From an uncultured Allofournierella sp. (GTDB taxonomy: Bacteria; Bacillota; Clostridia; Oscillospirales; Ruminococcaceae): a DNA stretch of 64,000 nucleotides. The DNA lies in the NCBI GenBank assembly GCA_944382705.1, contig CALWNE010000046.1, positions 25,250-89,249 of the forward strand, in the 5' to 3' direction. The position numbers were made by a program, and so were the translations under genes. Every line of letters begins with the position of its first letter. Positions within the stretch are counted from its first letter, which is position 1. Shown one piece after another: positions 56,193 to 64,000 of this stretch. The notes under the pieces were generated by a model. The model was not told the DNA's origin. It ran no database searches and was given only the letters and a program-made list of their open reading frames with translations.

Positions 56193-57641
56193 ATGGTGAT
56201 ACATCTGTTGCAGAAAGCTGCCGTGTGGACTGCCGTGGTATTTTTTGCTCTTGTGTGGCTGCTGTGCATTGTTACGGTAGGCTGGCAATCGGCACTGGTG
56301 GCTCTGGCACTTCTGGCAGTCTTGTGGGGATTGGGAAGGGGAATAGCCCGGCTGCAGCCCTGCACAGCCGACCGCCTGTTTTGGCTGGCCTTTTGCGTGT
56401 TTGTGCTGGCAGCGGGGGCCTTTGCCTTTGCGGTCAAGGTAGAACCAGCTTGGGACTTTGGGCGTGTGTACCACGGAGCCCTGGAAATTACCACCAGCGG
56501 CAGCATTCAAATTGATTCGCAGTATTTTTTGGAGTCCAACAACAACTTTTTTTTGGCGCTGCTGCTGGCGCCTGTATTTATTGCTGGCAGCCTGGCAGGT
56601 TTTTCGTCCCTTACCAGTGGTATTTTGTTCAATCTGCTGGCCATTGATGCATCCATCCTGATGCTATGGCGGGTGGCGCATCGTCAATGGGGAGCACAGC
56701 GAGCGCTGGCTGTGGCAGTGGGCTGCTTTGGTTGTGCAGGTCTATGGCTGTACGGGCCTATTTTTTATACCGATACACTCTCTATGCCATTGGCTTGCCT
56801 TGCGTTGCTGCTGGCCCAGCAGTGGAACCGGGTTACAGGCGGCACACGGCTGCTGCTGGCAGCAGGGATGGGCGTTGCTGCCTTTGTGGGATATAGAATT
56901 AAGCCAACCGTGCTGATTGTGTTTGTAGCATTGGTGCTTTGGTGGCTGCTGTCCAGCCAGCGGGGTATAGCGGCTGCTTGCACCGGGGCGGTTGTGTTTG
57001 CTCTTTTGATGGGGCTGTGGTCGGTAATTTTGGCACATAATCCTATCCTGGACACCACGGAGCTGGAGCGCTACCGACTGCCGCCCATGCACTATGTGAT
57101 GATGGGCCTTAAAAATCCGGGTGGTTACGATGAGCAGGATCACATGACCAGTCAGGCATTGCCCAGCGCCGAAGCCCGCACCCAGCACGCAGTGCAGGAA
57201 ATTAAGGCCAGATTGCAGGCGTACGGACCGGCGGGATTGGCAGACCACATTGCCCGGAAGCTGGCCTATACCTGGGCGGATGGAAGTTATTTTGGCGGGC
57301 ATAAATTGAGCATTGACCCGGTCAATCAAGGCTGGCTCCAGCAGTGGGTGACACCACAGGGCAGTTATTGGCAGATATTTATTTTGATTGCCAACGCCCA
57401 ACAGCTGGTGGTTTGCACAGGATTGTCAGCAGCGGCCATAGGCCAGGCAAGAAGCAAACAGTGCAGTGGGCTTGTATGGACGGTGCTCATTGCTTTGCTG
57501 GGTGCAGGAGTGTTTCTTCTTTTGTGGGAAACCCGCTCCCGCTACCTGGTAGGACTGCTGCCGCTGATTTTGCTGGCAGCCCAGCAGGGGCTGGAACAGC
57601 TGCTGCATTTAAAAGCTGCAAAAAAGAATTTGGTGAATTAA
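56193..57641 (+). CDS. polytopic membrane protein, glycosyltransferase-C-like
   Basis: 482 residues, around eleven membrane helices. The first external loop (KVEPAWDFGRVYHGALEI) has the acidic residue expected for GT-C enzymes, and the C-terminal LLWETRSRYLVGLLPLILLAAQQGLEQ recalls ArnT/PMT-like or family 39 proteins that use polyprenyl-phosphate sugars. Similar to proteins of the ABC-independent protein or wall glycosylation systems, but the class is uncertain. Start 56193 is set by AAAGGGAGA. It lies between rpoC and rpsL, a place normally without such a gene, and its third positions look less biased than its neighbours. Confidence 0.65.
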   Translation: MVIHLLQKAAVWTAVVFFALVWLLCIVTVGWQSALVALALLAVLWGLGRGIARLQPCTADRLFWLAFCVFVLAAGAFAFAVKVEPAWDFGRVYHGALEITTSGSIQIDSQYFLESNNNFFLALLLAPVFIAGSLAGFSSLTSGILFNLLAIDASILMLWRVAHRQWGAQRALAVAVGCFGCAGLWLYGPIFYTDTLSMPLACLALLLAQQWNRVTGGTRLLLAAGMGVAAFVGYRIKPTVLIVFVALVLWWLLSSQRGIAAACTGAVVFALLMGLWSVILAHNPILDTTELERYRLPPMHYVMMGLKNPGGYDEQDHMTSQALPSAEARTQHAVQEIKARLQAYGPAGLADHIARKLAYTWADGSYFGGHKLSIDPVNQGWLQQWVTPQGSYWQIFILIANAQQLVVCTGLSAAAIGQARSKQCSGLVWTVLIALLGAGVFLLLWETRSRYLVGLLPLILLAAQQGLEQLLHLKAAKKNLVN

Positions 57642-57664
57642 CCAAGGTTTTTTTAAAAATACTG

Positions 57665-57693
57665 TTGACATCGATAAAGCGAATGTGTAGAAT
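57665..57693 (+). promoter_or_regulatory. str operon promoter (rpsL-rpsG-fusA)
   Basis: TTGACA (57665-57670), 17 bases, TAGAAT (57688-57693): one mismatch to consensus. Confidence 0.8.
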
Positions 57694-57782
57694 AAAGTTG
57701 TTGCGCCGAAAGGTGCAGCTTGTTTGTGTGCAAAGTTTGCCGCAAGGCGTCTTTGCAAATACTATTAAGAAAGGAGAACAAA

Positions 57783-58211
57783 ATGCCTACTTTTAACCAG
57801 CTTGTACGCAAAGGCCGTGAGGTGTCTGTCCGTAAGTCCACTGCTCCTGCTCTGCAGAAGAGCTATAACTCTCTGGACAAGTCCTACAGCGATGCTAACA
57901 GCCCCCAGAAGCGTGGTGTTTGCACTGCTGTTCGTACCATGACGCCCAAGAAGCCCAACTCTGCTCTTCGTAAGGTAGCCCGTGTTAAGCTCACGAATGG
58001 TATCGAGGTAACCTCTTACATCCCCGGTATCGGCCACAACCTGCAGGAGCACAGCGTAGTACTGATTCGTGGCGGCCGTGTTAAGGACTTGCCCGGTGTT
58101 CGTTACCACATTATCCGTGGTACTCTGGATACCCAGGGTGTGGCCAACCGTAACCAGGCCCGCTCCAAGTACGGCGCAAAGCGCCCCAAGGCCGGTGCTG
58201 CTAAGAAGTAA
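57783..58211 (+). CDS. rpsL: 30S ribosomal protein S12
   Basis: 142 residues, the Firmicutes form with the loop at about 26-40. S12 is at the decoding centre. The streptomycin region [11 protein letters not shown] keeps lysines at 56 and 57 and [13 protein letters not shown] keeps its lysine, so it looks streptomycin-sensitive. Start 57783 follows AAAGGAG; a longer frame upstream is not used. First gene of the str operon. Codon use is highly biased. Confidence 0.98.
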   Translation: MPTFNQLVRKGREVSVRKSTAPALQKSYNSLDKSYSDANSPQKRGVCTAVRTMTPKKPNSALRKVARVKLTNGIEVTSYIPGIGHNLQEHSVVLIRGGRVKDLPGVRYHIIRGTLDTQGVANRNQARSKYGAKRPKAGAAKK

Positions 58212-58334
58212 TTAACTGTTTACCCCGCCATCATCAAAGGCGTCTTAATATATTGATAGACCTTTTGTGTGGCACAACGGGAGTTTTTTGCTTTCGAGTA
58301 CCGATGATATCATTCTGTGAAGGAGGGAAGAAAG

Positions 58335-58805
58335 ATGCCTAGAAGAGGTAACATTGCAAAGCGTGACGTTTTGGCTGATCCTTTGTACAATTCTAAAATG
58401 GTAACCCGCTTGATCAACAGCGTAATGCTGGATGGCAAGAAGGGCGTCGCTCAGAAGATCGTTTATGATGCTTTTGAGCTGGTAAAAGAAAAGTCCGGCA
58501 ACGATCCCCTGGAGATGTTCGAGAAGGCTATGGAGAACATCATGCCCAGCCTGGAAGTTAAGGCCCGCCGTGTTGGTGGTTCCACCTACCAGGTACCCGT
58601 TGAGGTTCGTGCCGAGCGCCGCGAGACCCTGGGTCTGCGCTGGCTGACCGCTTACTCTCGGGCCCGCAGCGAGCGCACCATGCGCGAGCGTCTGGCCAAC
58701 GAGATCATGGATGCCGTGAACAACACCGGTAACGCCGTGAAGAAGCGCGAAGACACTCACAAGATGGCCGAGGCCAACAAGGCTTTCGCTCATTACCGTT
58801 ATTGA
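58335..58805 (+). CDS. rpsG: 30S ribosomal protein S7
   Basis: 156 residues, full length. Primary 16S rRNA-binding protein of the small subunit head. [43 protein letters not shown] and [20 protein letters not shown] are conserved. ATG 58335 follows AGGAGGGAAG; the GTG-type extension upstream is not used. It lies 123 bases after rpsL and 28 before fusA. Confidence 0.98.
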   Translation: MPRRGNIAKRDVLADPLYNSKMVTRLINSVMLDGKKGVAQKIVYDAFELVKEKSGNDPLEMFEKAMENIMPSLEVKARRVGGSTYQVPVEVRAERRETLGLRWLTAYSRARSERTMRERLANEIMDAVNNTGNAVKKREDTHKMAEANKAFAHYRY

Positions 58806-58833
58806 TCGGCCCTGGATTTTTTAGGAGGTTAAT

Positions 58834-60954
58834 ATGCCAAGAGACGTTTCTCTGGAAATGACCAGAAACATCGGCATTATGGCGCATATCGACGCCGGCA
58901 AGACCACCACCACCGAGCGTATCCTGTATTACACTGGTGTTAACCACAAGATCGGTGAAACGCACGATGGCGCAGCTACCATGGACTGGATGGAGCAGGA
59001 GCAGGAGCGTGGTATTACCATTACTTCTGCTGCTACCACCTGTTACTGGACTCACACTGATTTGCTGGGCGATGCTGCCAAAGCCAAAAAGTTCCGGCAC
59101 CGCATCAACATCATCGACACCCCTGGCCACGTTGACTTTACCGTTGAGGTAGAGCGTTCTCTGCGTGTTCTGGACGGTTCCGTAACCGTTCTGTGTGCTA
59201 AGGGCGGCGTTGAGCCCCAGTCTGAAACCGTTTGGCGTCAGGCTGACAAGTATCGCGTACCCCGTATGGCTTACGTGAACAAGATGGACATCATGGGTGC
59301 CGATTTCTACCGTGTTGTAGGCATGATGCGCGAGCGTCTGAAGTGCAACGCTGTACCCATCCAGCTGCCCATCGGCAAGGAAGATGAGTTCAAGGGTATT
59401 GTCGACCTGGTTGAGATGCAGGCTGATGTATACTACGACGACCTGGGTAAGGATGTTCGTATTGAGCCCATCCCCGAGGATATGATGGAACTGGCCGAGC
59501 AGTATCGTGCCGAGCTGATTGAGGCTGTGGCTGAGGCTGACGAAGATCTGATGATGAAGTACCTGGACGGCGAAGAGCTGACCAAGGACGAAATCAAGAA
59601 AGCTCTGCGTAAGGCTACCATTGCCAACACCATCGTTCCTGTTATCTGCGGTACTTCCTACCGCAACAAGGGCGTTCAGAAGCTGCTGGACGCTGTTCTG
59701 GATTACATGCCCGCTCCCACCGATATCGAGGACATCAAGGGCATTGATCCCGAAACCGGCGAGGAGACCAGCCGTCCTTCCGACGATAAGGCTCCCTTCG
59801 CTGCGCTGGCATTCAAAATCGCCACCGACCCCTTTGTTGGTAAACTGTGCTTCTTCCGTGTATACTCCGGTGTTATCGAAGCTGGCACCACCGTTTACAA
59901 CTCCGTAAAGGACAACAACGAGCGTCTGGGCCGTATTTTGCAGATGCACGCAAACCATCGTCAGGATATCGAAGCTTGCTACGCTGGTGATATCGCCGCT
60001 GCTGTTGGTCTGAAGAATACCACCACCGGTGACACCCTGTGTGATCCCAAGCATCCCGTTATCCTGGAGAGCATGGAGTTCCCCGAGCCTGTTATCCGTG
60101 TTGCCATCGAGCCCAAGACCAAGGCTGGTCAGGAGAAGATGGGTATCGCACTGAACAAGCTGGCTGAAGAAGACCCCACCTTCCGTACCTGGACCGATGA
60201 GGAAACTGGTCAGACCATCATTGCCGGCATGGGCGAGCTGCACTTGGAAATCATTGTTGACCGTCTGCTGCGTGAGTTCAAGGTAGAGGCTAACGTGGGT
60301 GCTCCCCAGGTTGCTTACCGCGAATGCATCCGCCGTGCGGCCAGCTCCAACACCAAGTACGCCCGTCAGTCTGGTGGTAAGGGTCAGTACGGCCATTGTA
60401 TCATCGACATCGAGCCCAACGAGGCTGGTAAGGGTTACGAGTTCATCAACGCTGTTGTTGGCGGTGATGTTCCCAAGGAGTTTATTGCTCCCATCGATCA
60501 GGGTATCCAGGGCGCTATGAAGGCCGGTATCCTGGCCGGTTATCCGGTAGAAGATGTAAAGGTCACCCTGAAGGGTGGTTCTTACCACGAAGTGGACTCC
60601 TCCGAAATGGCATTTAAGATCGCTGGTTCTATGGCATTCAAGGATGCTATGGCTAAGGCTGATCCCGCTATCATGGAGCCCATCATGAAGGTTGCTGTTA
60701 TCGTTCCCGATGATTACATGGGTGATGTTATCGGTGACCTGAACTCCCGTCGTGGTCAGATTCAGGGCATGGAAGCACTGAACGGCTCTCAGCAGATCAA
60801 TGCTTTCGTTCCCCTGTCCAATATGTTCGGTTATTCCACCGATCTGCGTTCCAAGACCCAGGGCCGCGGTCAGTATTCCATGGAGCCCAGCCACTATGCT
60901 GAGGTGCCCAAGAACATTGCCGAGACCATCATGGCTGGTCGCAAAAAAGACTAA
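58834..60954 (+). CDS. fusA: elongation factor G
   Basis: 706 residues. It drives ribosomal translocation. G1 [16 protein letters not shown]2/G3 [14 protein letters not shown] and [11 protein letters not shown]4 [10 protein letters not shown], and domain IV ([33 protein letters not shown]) are present. Compared with typical EF-G (about 692) there is a short extra loop (residues about 71-86, [18 protein letters not shown]) between switch I and G3. It has AGGAGG seven bases upstream. It ends before a pair of hairpins that separate it from tuf. Confidence 0.98.
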   Translation: MPRDVSLEMTRNIGIMAHIDAGKTTTTERILYYTGVNHKIGETHDGAATMDWMEQEQERGITITSAATTCYWTHTDLLGDAAKAKKFRHRINIIDTPGHVDFTVEVERSLRVLDGSVTVLCAKGGVEPQSETVWRQADKYRVPRMAYVNKMDIMGADFYRVVGMMRERLKCNAVPIQLPIGKEDEFKGIVDLVEMQADVYYDDLGKDVRIEPIPEDMMELAEQYRAELIEAVAEADEDLMMKYLDGEELTKDEIKKALRKATIANTIVPVICGTSYRNKGVQKLLDAVLDYMPAPTDIEDIKGIDPETGEETSRPSDDKAPFAALAFKIATDPFVGKLCFFRVYSGVIEAGTTVYNSVKDNNERLGRILQMHANHRQDIEACYAGDIAAAVGLKNTTTGDTLCDPKHPVILESMEFPEPVIRVAIEPKTKAGQEKMGIALNKLAEEDPTFRTWTDEETGQTIIAGMGELHLEIIVDRLLREFKVEANVGAPQVAYRECIRRAASSNTKYARQSGGKGQYGHCIIDIEPNEAGKGYEFINAVVGGDVPKEFIAPIDQGIQGAMKAGILAGYPVEDVKVTLKGGSYHEVDSSEMAFKIAGSMAFKDAMAKADPAIMEPIMKVAVIVPDDYMGDVIGDLNSRRGQIQGMEALNGSQQINAFVPLSNMFGYSTDLRSKTQGRGQYSMEPSHYAEVPKNIAETIMAGRKKD

Positions 60955-60965
60955 TTAGGACCTAG

Positions 60966-61025
60966 TTTGCTGCATGGGGAACCCTCATGCAGCAAATCCC
61001 CAAAAATCACTTGATTTTTGGGGAT
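60966..61025 (+). terminator. two adjacent hairpins between fusA and tuf
   Basis: Hairpin 1 pairs 60966-60976 with 60986-60996 (11 bp). Hairpin 2 pairs 60996-61009 with 61012-61025 (14 bp). Neither is followed by a long T-tract. They may reduce read-through into tuf, or stabilise the fusA 3' end. Confidence 0.5.
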
Positions 61026-61039
61026 GGTTCTAGTATTAT
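61011..61039 (+). promoter_or_regulatory. tuf promoter
   Basis: TTGATT (61011-61016), 17 bases, TATTAT (61034-61039). The -35 lies in the right arm of the second fusA-tuf hairpin. Confidence 0.55.
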
Positions 61040-61081
61040 AACCTTAGGCTCTAATGGTTTAAAAAAAGGAGGATATTTAAA

Positions 61082-62284
61082 ATGGCAAAAGCTAAATTTG
61101 AGCGCAGCAAGCCTCATATTAACATTGGCACCATCGGTCACGTTGACCATGGTAAGACCACTCTGACTGCCGCTATCACCAAGGTTATGGCTCTGAACGG
61201 CAACGCAGAGTTCACCGATTACGCTAACATCGACAAGGCTCCCGAGGAGCGCGAGCGTGGTATCACCATCAACTCTTCTCACGTTGAGTACGAGACCGAG
61301 AACCGTCACTACGCACACGTTGACTGCCCCGGCCACGCCGACTACGTTAAGAACATGATCACCGGTGCTGCTCAGATGGACGGCGCTATCCTGGTTGTTT
61401 CTTCCGCTGACGGCCCCATGCCCCAGACTCGTGAGCACATCCTGCTGTCCCGTCAGGTAGGCGTTCCCTACATCGTTGTGTTCATGAACAAGGTTGACCA
61501 GGTTGACGATCCCGAGCTGCTGGATCTGGTAGAGATGGAGATCCGTGACCTGCTGAGCGAGTACGAGTTCCCCGGCGACGACACCCCCATCATCAAGGGT
61601 TCCGCTCTGGGCGTACTGGAGAGCTCCAGCACCGATGTTAACGCACCTGAGTACAAGTGCATCGTTGACCTGATGGCTGCTGTTGACAGCTACATCCCCA
61701 CTCCCGATCGTATGGCTGACAAGCCCTTCCTGATGCCCGTTGAGGACGTGTTCACCATCACTGGCCGTGGTACTGTTGCTACCGGTCGTGTTGAGCAGGG
61801 TCAGATCAAGGTTGGCGAGGAAGTTGAAATCGTTGGCCTGAAGGAAGAGAAGGGCAAGACCACCGTTACCGGTCTGGAGATGTTCCGCAAGCTGCTGGAC
61901 TTCGCCGAGGCTGGCGACAACGTTGGTGCTCTGCTGCGTGGTGTTCAGCGTTCTGACATCGAGCGTGGCCAGGTTCTGGCTAAGCCCGGCAGCATCCATC
62001 CCCACACCAAGTTCCAGGGCCACGTTTACATCCTGAAGAAGGATGAAGGCGGCCGTCACACCCCCTTCTTCAACAACTACCGTCCTCAGTTCTACTTCCG
62101 TACCACTGACGTTACCGGTGTTATCTCTCTGCCCGAAGGCGTTGAGATGTGCATGCCCGGCGACAACGTTGATATGGACGTTGAGCTGATCACCCCCATC
62201 GCCATGGACGAAGGCCTGCGTTTCGCTATCCGTGAGGGTGGCCGTACCGTTGGTTCCGGCGTTGTTGCTAAGATCTACGAGTAA
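61082..62284 (+). CDS. tuf: elongation factor Tu
   Basis: 400 residues. It delivers aminoacyl-tRNA to the ribosome. G1 [15 protein letters not shown], switch [15 protein letters not shown]3 [13 protein letters not shown]4 MNKVDQVDD, and domains II and III with [13 protein letters not shown] are complete. Start has AAAGGAGG. It is the most codon-biased gene of the window, with its own promoter and a very strong terminator. Confidence 0.98.
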   Translation: MAKAKFERSKPHINIGTIGHVDHGKTTLTAAITKVMALNGNAEFTDYANIDKAPEERERGITINSSHVEYETENRHYAHVDCPGHADYVKNMITGAAQMDGAILVVSSADGPMPQTREHILLSRQVGVPYIVVFMNKVDQVDDPELLDLVEMEIRDLLSEYEFPGDDTPIIKGSALGVLESSSTDVNAPEYKCIVDLMAAVDSYIPTPDRMADKPFLMPVEDVFTITGRGTVATGRVEQGQIKVGEEVEIVGLKEEKGKTTVTGLEMFRKLLDFAEAGDNVGALLRGVQRSDIERGQVLAKPGSIHPHTKFQGHVYILKKDEGGRHTPFFNNYRPQFYFRTTDVTGVISLPEGVEMCMPGDNVDMDVELITPIAMDEGLRFAIREGGRTVGSGVVAKIYE

Positions 62285-62308
62285 TCGTTTGATTTTATAG
62301 CTTTTTGA

Positions 62309-62337
62309 GGCTCCCGCCAAAGCGGGAGCCTTTTTTG
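62309..62337 (+). terminator. tuf terminator
   Basis: Stem GGCTCCCGC/GCGGGAGCC (62309-62317 with 62322-62330), 4-base loop, six Ts. Confidence 0.9.
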
Positions 62338-62434
62338 TTGGCTGAAAGTGATTTTATTGGCTGGAAATGAGTTGAATAGTTTATAGGGCTGTTTATCTGG
62401 CCTCTCTAGGTTATCTGGTCTGTAATAAAACGAT

Positions 62435-62474
62435 AGAAAAAGGAGTGGTAACCTTGCGGCGCCACTCCTTTTCT
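62435..62474 (-). terminator. terminator downstream of the uracil-DNA glycosylase gene
   Basis: Stem pairing 62436-62449 with 62461-62473 (AAAAGGAGTGG/CCACTCCTTTT), followed on the minus strand by TTTTTCT. It is 90 bases past the stop. Confidence 0.65.
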
Positions 62475-62563
62475 GGTTTATGAAAACTTTATGGTCTGCT
62501 GTCCGATTTAAAGCTCCTTGCAAGCAAAGCAAAGGAGAATCCGGCGATAAAAAGTTCAGCTGC

Positions 62564-63145
62564 TCAGCCTTCTCCCGGCCCATAGGTGTGGGTGCAAACC
62601 TCATGGATTTTTTCCCGAAGGGCCACAAAATCCTCAAAGGCAAGCGGCTTATTGTTTGGGTTGCGTAACAGTGCAGCAGGGTGCAAAGTAGCCATATAGA
62701 AAACGCCGTCTTTTTCGAAGAATTGGCCATGCTCTTTCATAATGGCAAAATCCGCACGAATCATTCGTTGAGCGGCAATTCTGCCCAAACATACAACGAT
62801 TTTGGGTTGAATTATTCGGAATTGCTCGTGGAGCCAGGGCAGGCAGGCGGCCCATTCCTCCGGCAGGGGATCACGATTTTGGGGAGGACGACATTTTACG
62901 ATGTTGGCAATAAAAATATTTTTATCCCGAGAAAGGTCAATAGCTTCCAGATATTGATCCAACAGCTTGCCGCTGCGGCCCACGAAGGGAAGGCCCTGCT
63001 CGTCCTCATTCTGACCAGGACCTTCACCAATGAACATGACCTCTGCATGGCGGGAGCCGGTACCAAATACCACATTGGTGCGAGTCTCGCACAAGCCGCA
63101 TTTTTGGCAGGAGATGCATTCCTGTTTGAGTGCTTCAAATTCCAT
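62564..63145 (-). CDS. family 4 uracil-DNA glycosylase
   Basis: 193 residues. Removes uracil from DNA as the first step of base excision repair. Motif 1 is GEGPGQNEDEQGLPFVGRSG with the family-4 GE-x-PG, motif 3 is TLHPAALLRNP. Four cysteines (CISCQKCG at the N-terminus, and the pair in IVKCRPPQNRDPLPEEWAAC) hold a [4Fe-4S] cluster. Start ATG 63145 has a weak GAGAGG site upstream (GGAATACGC lies nearer). It is transcribed opposite to tuf and ends in a shared region of terminators. Confidence 0.93.
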   Translation of the reverse strand: MEFEALKQECISCQKCGLCETRTNVVFGTGSRHAEVMFIGEGPGQNEDEQGLPFVGRSGKLLDQYLEAIDLSRDKNIFIANIVKCRPPQNRDPLPEEWAACLPWLHEQFRIIQPKIVVCLGRIAAQRMIRADFAIMKEHGQFFEKDGVFYMATLHPAALLRNPNNKPLAFEDFVALREKIHEVCTHTYGPGEG

Positions 63146-63633
63146 AGCGTATTCCTCTCTATGGCCAGACAGCCAGCTACCTGCCAGCTTGCAGATTGGC
63201 AGGTTCCAGCGTCTTATGGCAGCCTATATTTACATACTTAGTATATCATGGCACAAGCCTGTTTGACTATCCCTCCTTATATAGAATCTGCGACACTTTA
63301 TAACCTACGAGAATAGAGGATTGTTGTTTGAAAAGAGTTTTCTCTGAAAATGTGGCCTGTATTCCACAGTTATAAAAGGTGGATTTTAGCGACAAAAAAG
63401 TGTTTTAAAAGCATTTTTTTGAAGGTGCTGTTTTTGCTCCATAGATCCAAAAGAAATAAAGAGACAAAGAACGGTAAGATATATTGGGCATGGTACGAAG
63501 CAGAAAAAATACCGTAAGCGTGCTGCAATAAAGAAAAAATGTTGTATTTTGTCTTGAAGTTTTGCTCGGATATTGCTAAAATAAAAAAGAGCGGCCGGAA
63601 ACAGAAATCCGACCCTAAGGGAGGAAATTACAA
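63146..63633. other. intergenic region before pduL
   Basis: 488 bases, AT-rich. Apart from the pduL promoter near 63554 I see no gene, known RNA or strong repeat. Confidence 0.5.
63554..63582 (+). promoter_or_regulatory. pduL promoter
   Basis: TTGAAG (63554-63559), 17 bases, TAAAAT (63577-63582). Confidence 0.55.
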
Positions 63634-64000
63634 ATGAAATTCTTGATTGAAACTTCTGCCCGTCATGTTCATGTGACTCAGGAAACTCTGGAAACTCTGT
63701 TTGGCAAAGGCTTTGAGCTGACTGTTAAAAAAGAGCTGAGCCAGCCCGGCCAGTACGCTTCTGAACAGCGTGTAACCGTTGTTGGCCCCAAAAAGGAGTT
63801 GGCCAATGTGTCCATCCTGGGTCCCTGTCGTAACGCAGACCAGGTGGAGCTGTCCGCTTCCGATGCTCGTTCCATCGGCATTGCAGCTCCTGTGCGTGAG
63901 TCTGGCGACATCGCTGGTTCCGGCGCCTGCAAGCTGGTTGGCCCCTGCGGCGAGGTTGAGCTGAAGGAAGGCGTGATCGTTGCCAAGCGTCACATCCACG
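63634..64000 (+). CDS. pduL: phosphate propanoyltransferase PduL-like, cut off at the window end
   Basis: The first 122 codons are seen. PduL is a zinc-dependent phosphotransacylase unrelated to Pta; in Clostridia lacking Pta it converts acyl-CoA to acyl-phosphate for acetate or propionate formation. The N-terminal SARHVHVTQ (two histidines) and KRHIH at the end of the visible part are the metal ligands; GPCRNADQVELSASDA and GPCGEVELKEG are conserved. GGGAGGAAA precedes the ATG. Codons are highly biased, which suits central metabolism. No microcompartment shell gene or targeting peptide is visible. It continues beyond base 64000. Confidence 0.88.
   Translation, partial: MKFLIETSARHVHVTQETLETLFGKGFELTVKKELSQPGQYASEQRVTVVGPKKELANVSILGPCRNADQVELSASDARSIGIAAPVRESGDIAGSGACKLVGPCGEVELKEGVIVAKRHIH

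Overview
The window looks like part of the chromosome of a gut Clostridia member (Bacillota), most likely in the Oscillospiraceae/Ruminococcaceae near Faecalibacterium, Gemmiger or Subdoligranulum. The reasons are Firmicutes-type ribosomal proteins and sigma factors, AGGAGG-type ribosome binding sites, and families common in those gut bacteria (EFR1-type ferredoxin, DUF436, DUF2974, DUF4358 with DHHW, PduL). This placement is inference. I see no rRNA, tRNA, CRISPR array, phage or insertion sequence.

Layout. 0-4 kb is a minus-strand block: a PLP-binding YggS protein coupled to a DUF436 protein, a short DtxR/MntR-like repressor with a palindrome over its promoter, and a lipoprotein plus DHHW (acyltransferase-associated) pair. 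4-8 kb is a methionine/one-carbon operon: metF, a separate methionine synthase activation protein, and a MetH that lacks that domain. 8-11 kb holds two family 2 glycosyltransferases around a SigK-type sigma factor.

11.4-22.5 kb reads as one operon, with a promoter near 11.40 kb and a terminator near 22.47 kb. It encodes UDP-galactopyranose mutase, a galactofuranosyltransferase-like enzyme, a secreted GH25 muramidase with YG-type repeats, UDP-glucose dehydrogenase, two more GT2 enzymes, an acyltransferase and a two-gene ABC polysaccharide exporter. Together these could make, decorate, export and seat a galactofuranose-containing wall polymer. 22.5-32 kb holds EFR1 ferredoxin, a 68-residue protein, a DUF2974 hydrolase, BirA, an atypical guanylate kinase, a Nudix hydrolase, a double glycosyltransferase with heptad repeats, and ComM.

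32-41 kb is a second surface region: phosphoglucomutase, then a Wzz-like chain-length protein, a BY-kinase and a PHP tyrosine phosphatase. Next come a small, probably highly expressed exported protein with an LPXTG-like tail (IKTTG), a sortase, a membrane protein and a VanY-type peptidase. 41-64 kb is mainly information processing: L31, YigZ, dGTPase, DUF2500, DnaG, RpoD, a zinc-ribbon protein, DUF2798, an Rrf2 regulator, rpoB-rpoC, a membrane glycosyltransferase-like protein, rpsL-rpsG-fusA-tuf, a family 4 uracil-DNA glycosylase and the start of pduL.

The most interesting points are the sortase with a neighbouring non-canonical substrate under a palindrome-overlapped promoter, the galactofuranose operon with an embedded muramidase, the guanylate kinase lacking its lid arginines, the heptad-repeat double glycosyltransferase, the enlarged RpoD spacer and several structured leader or intergenic elements. 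Nothing was searched against a database; all family calls are by eye.
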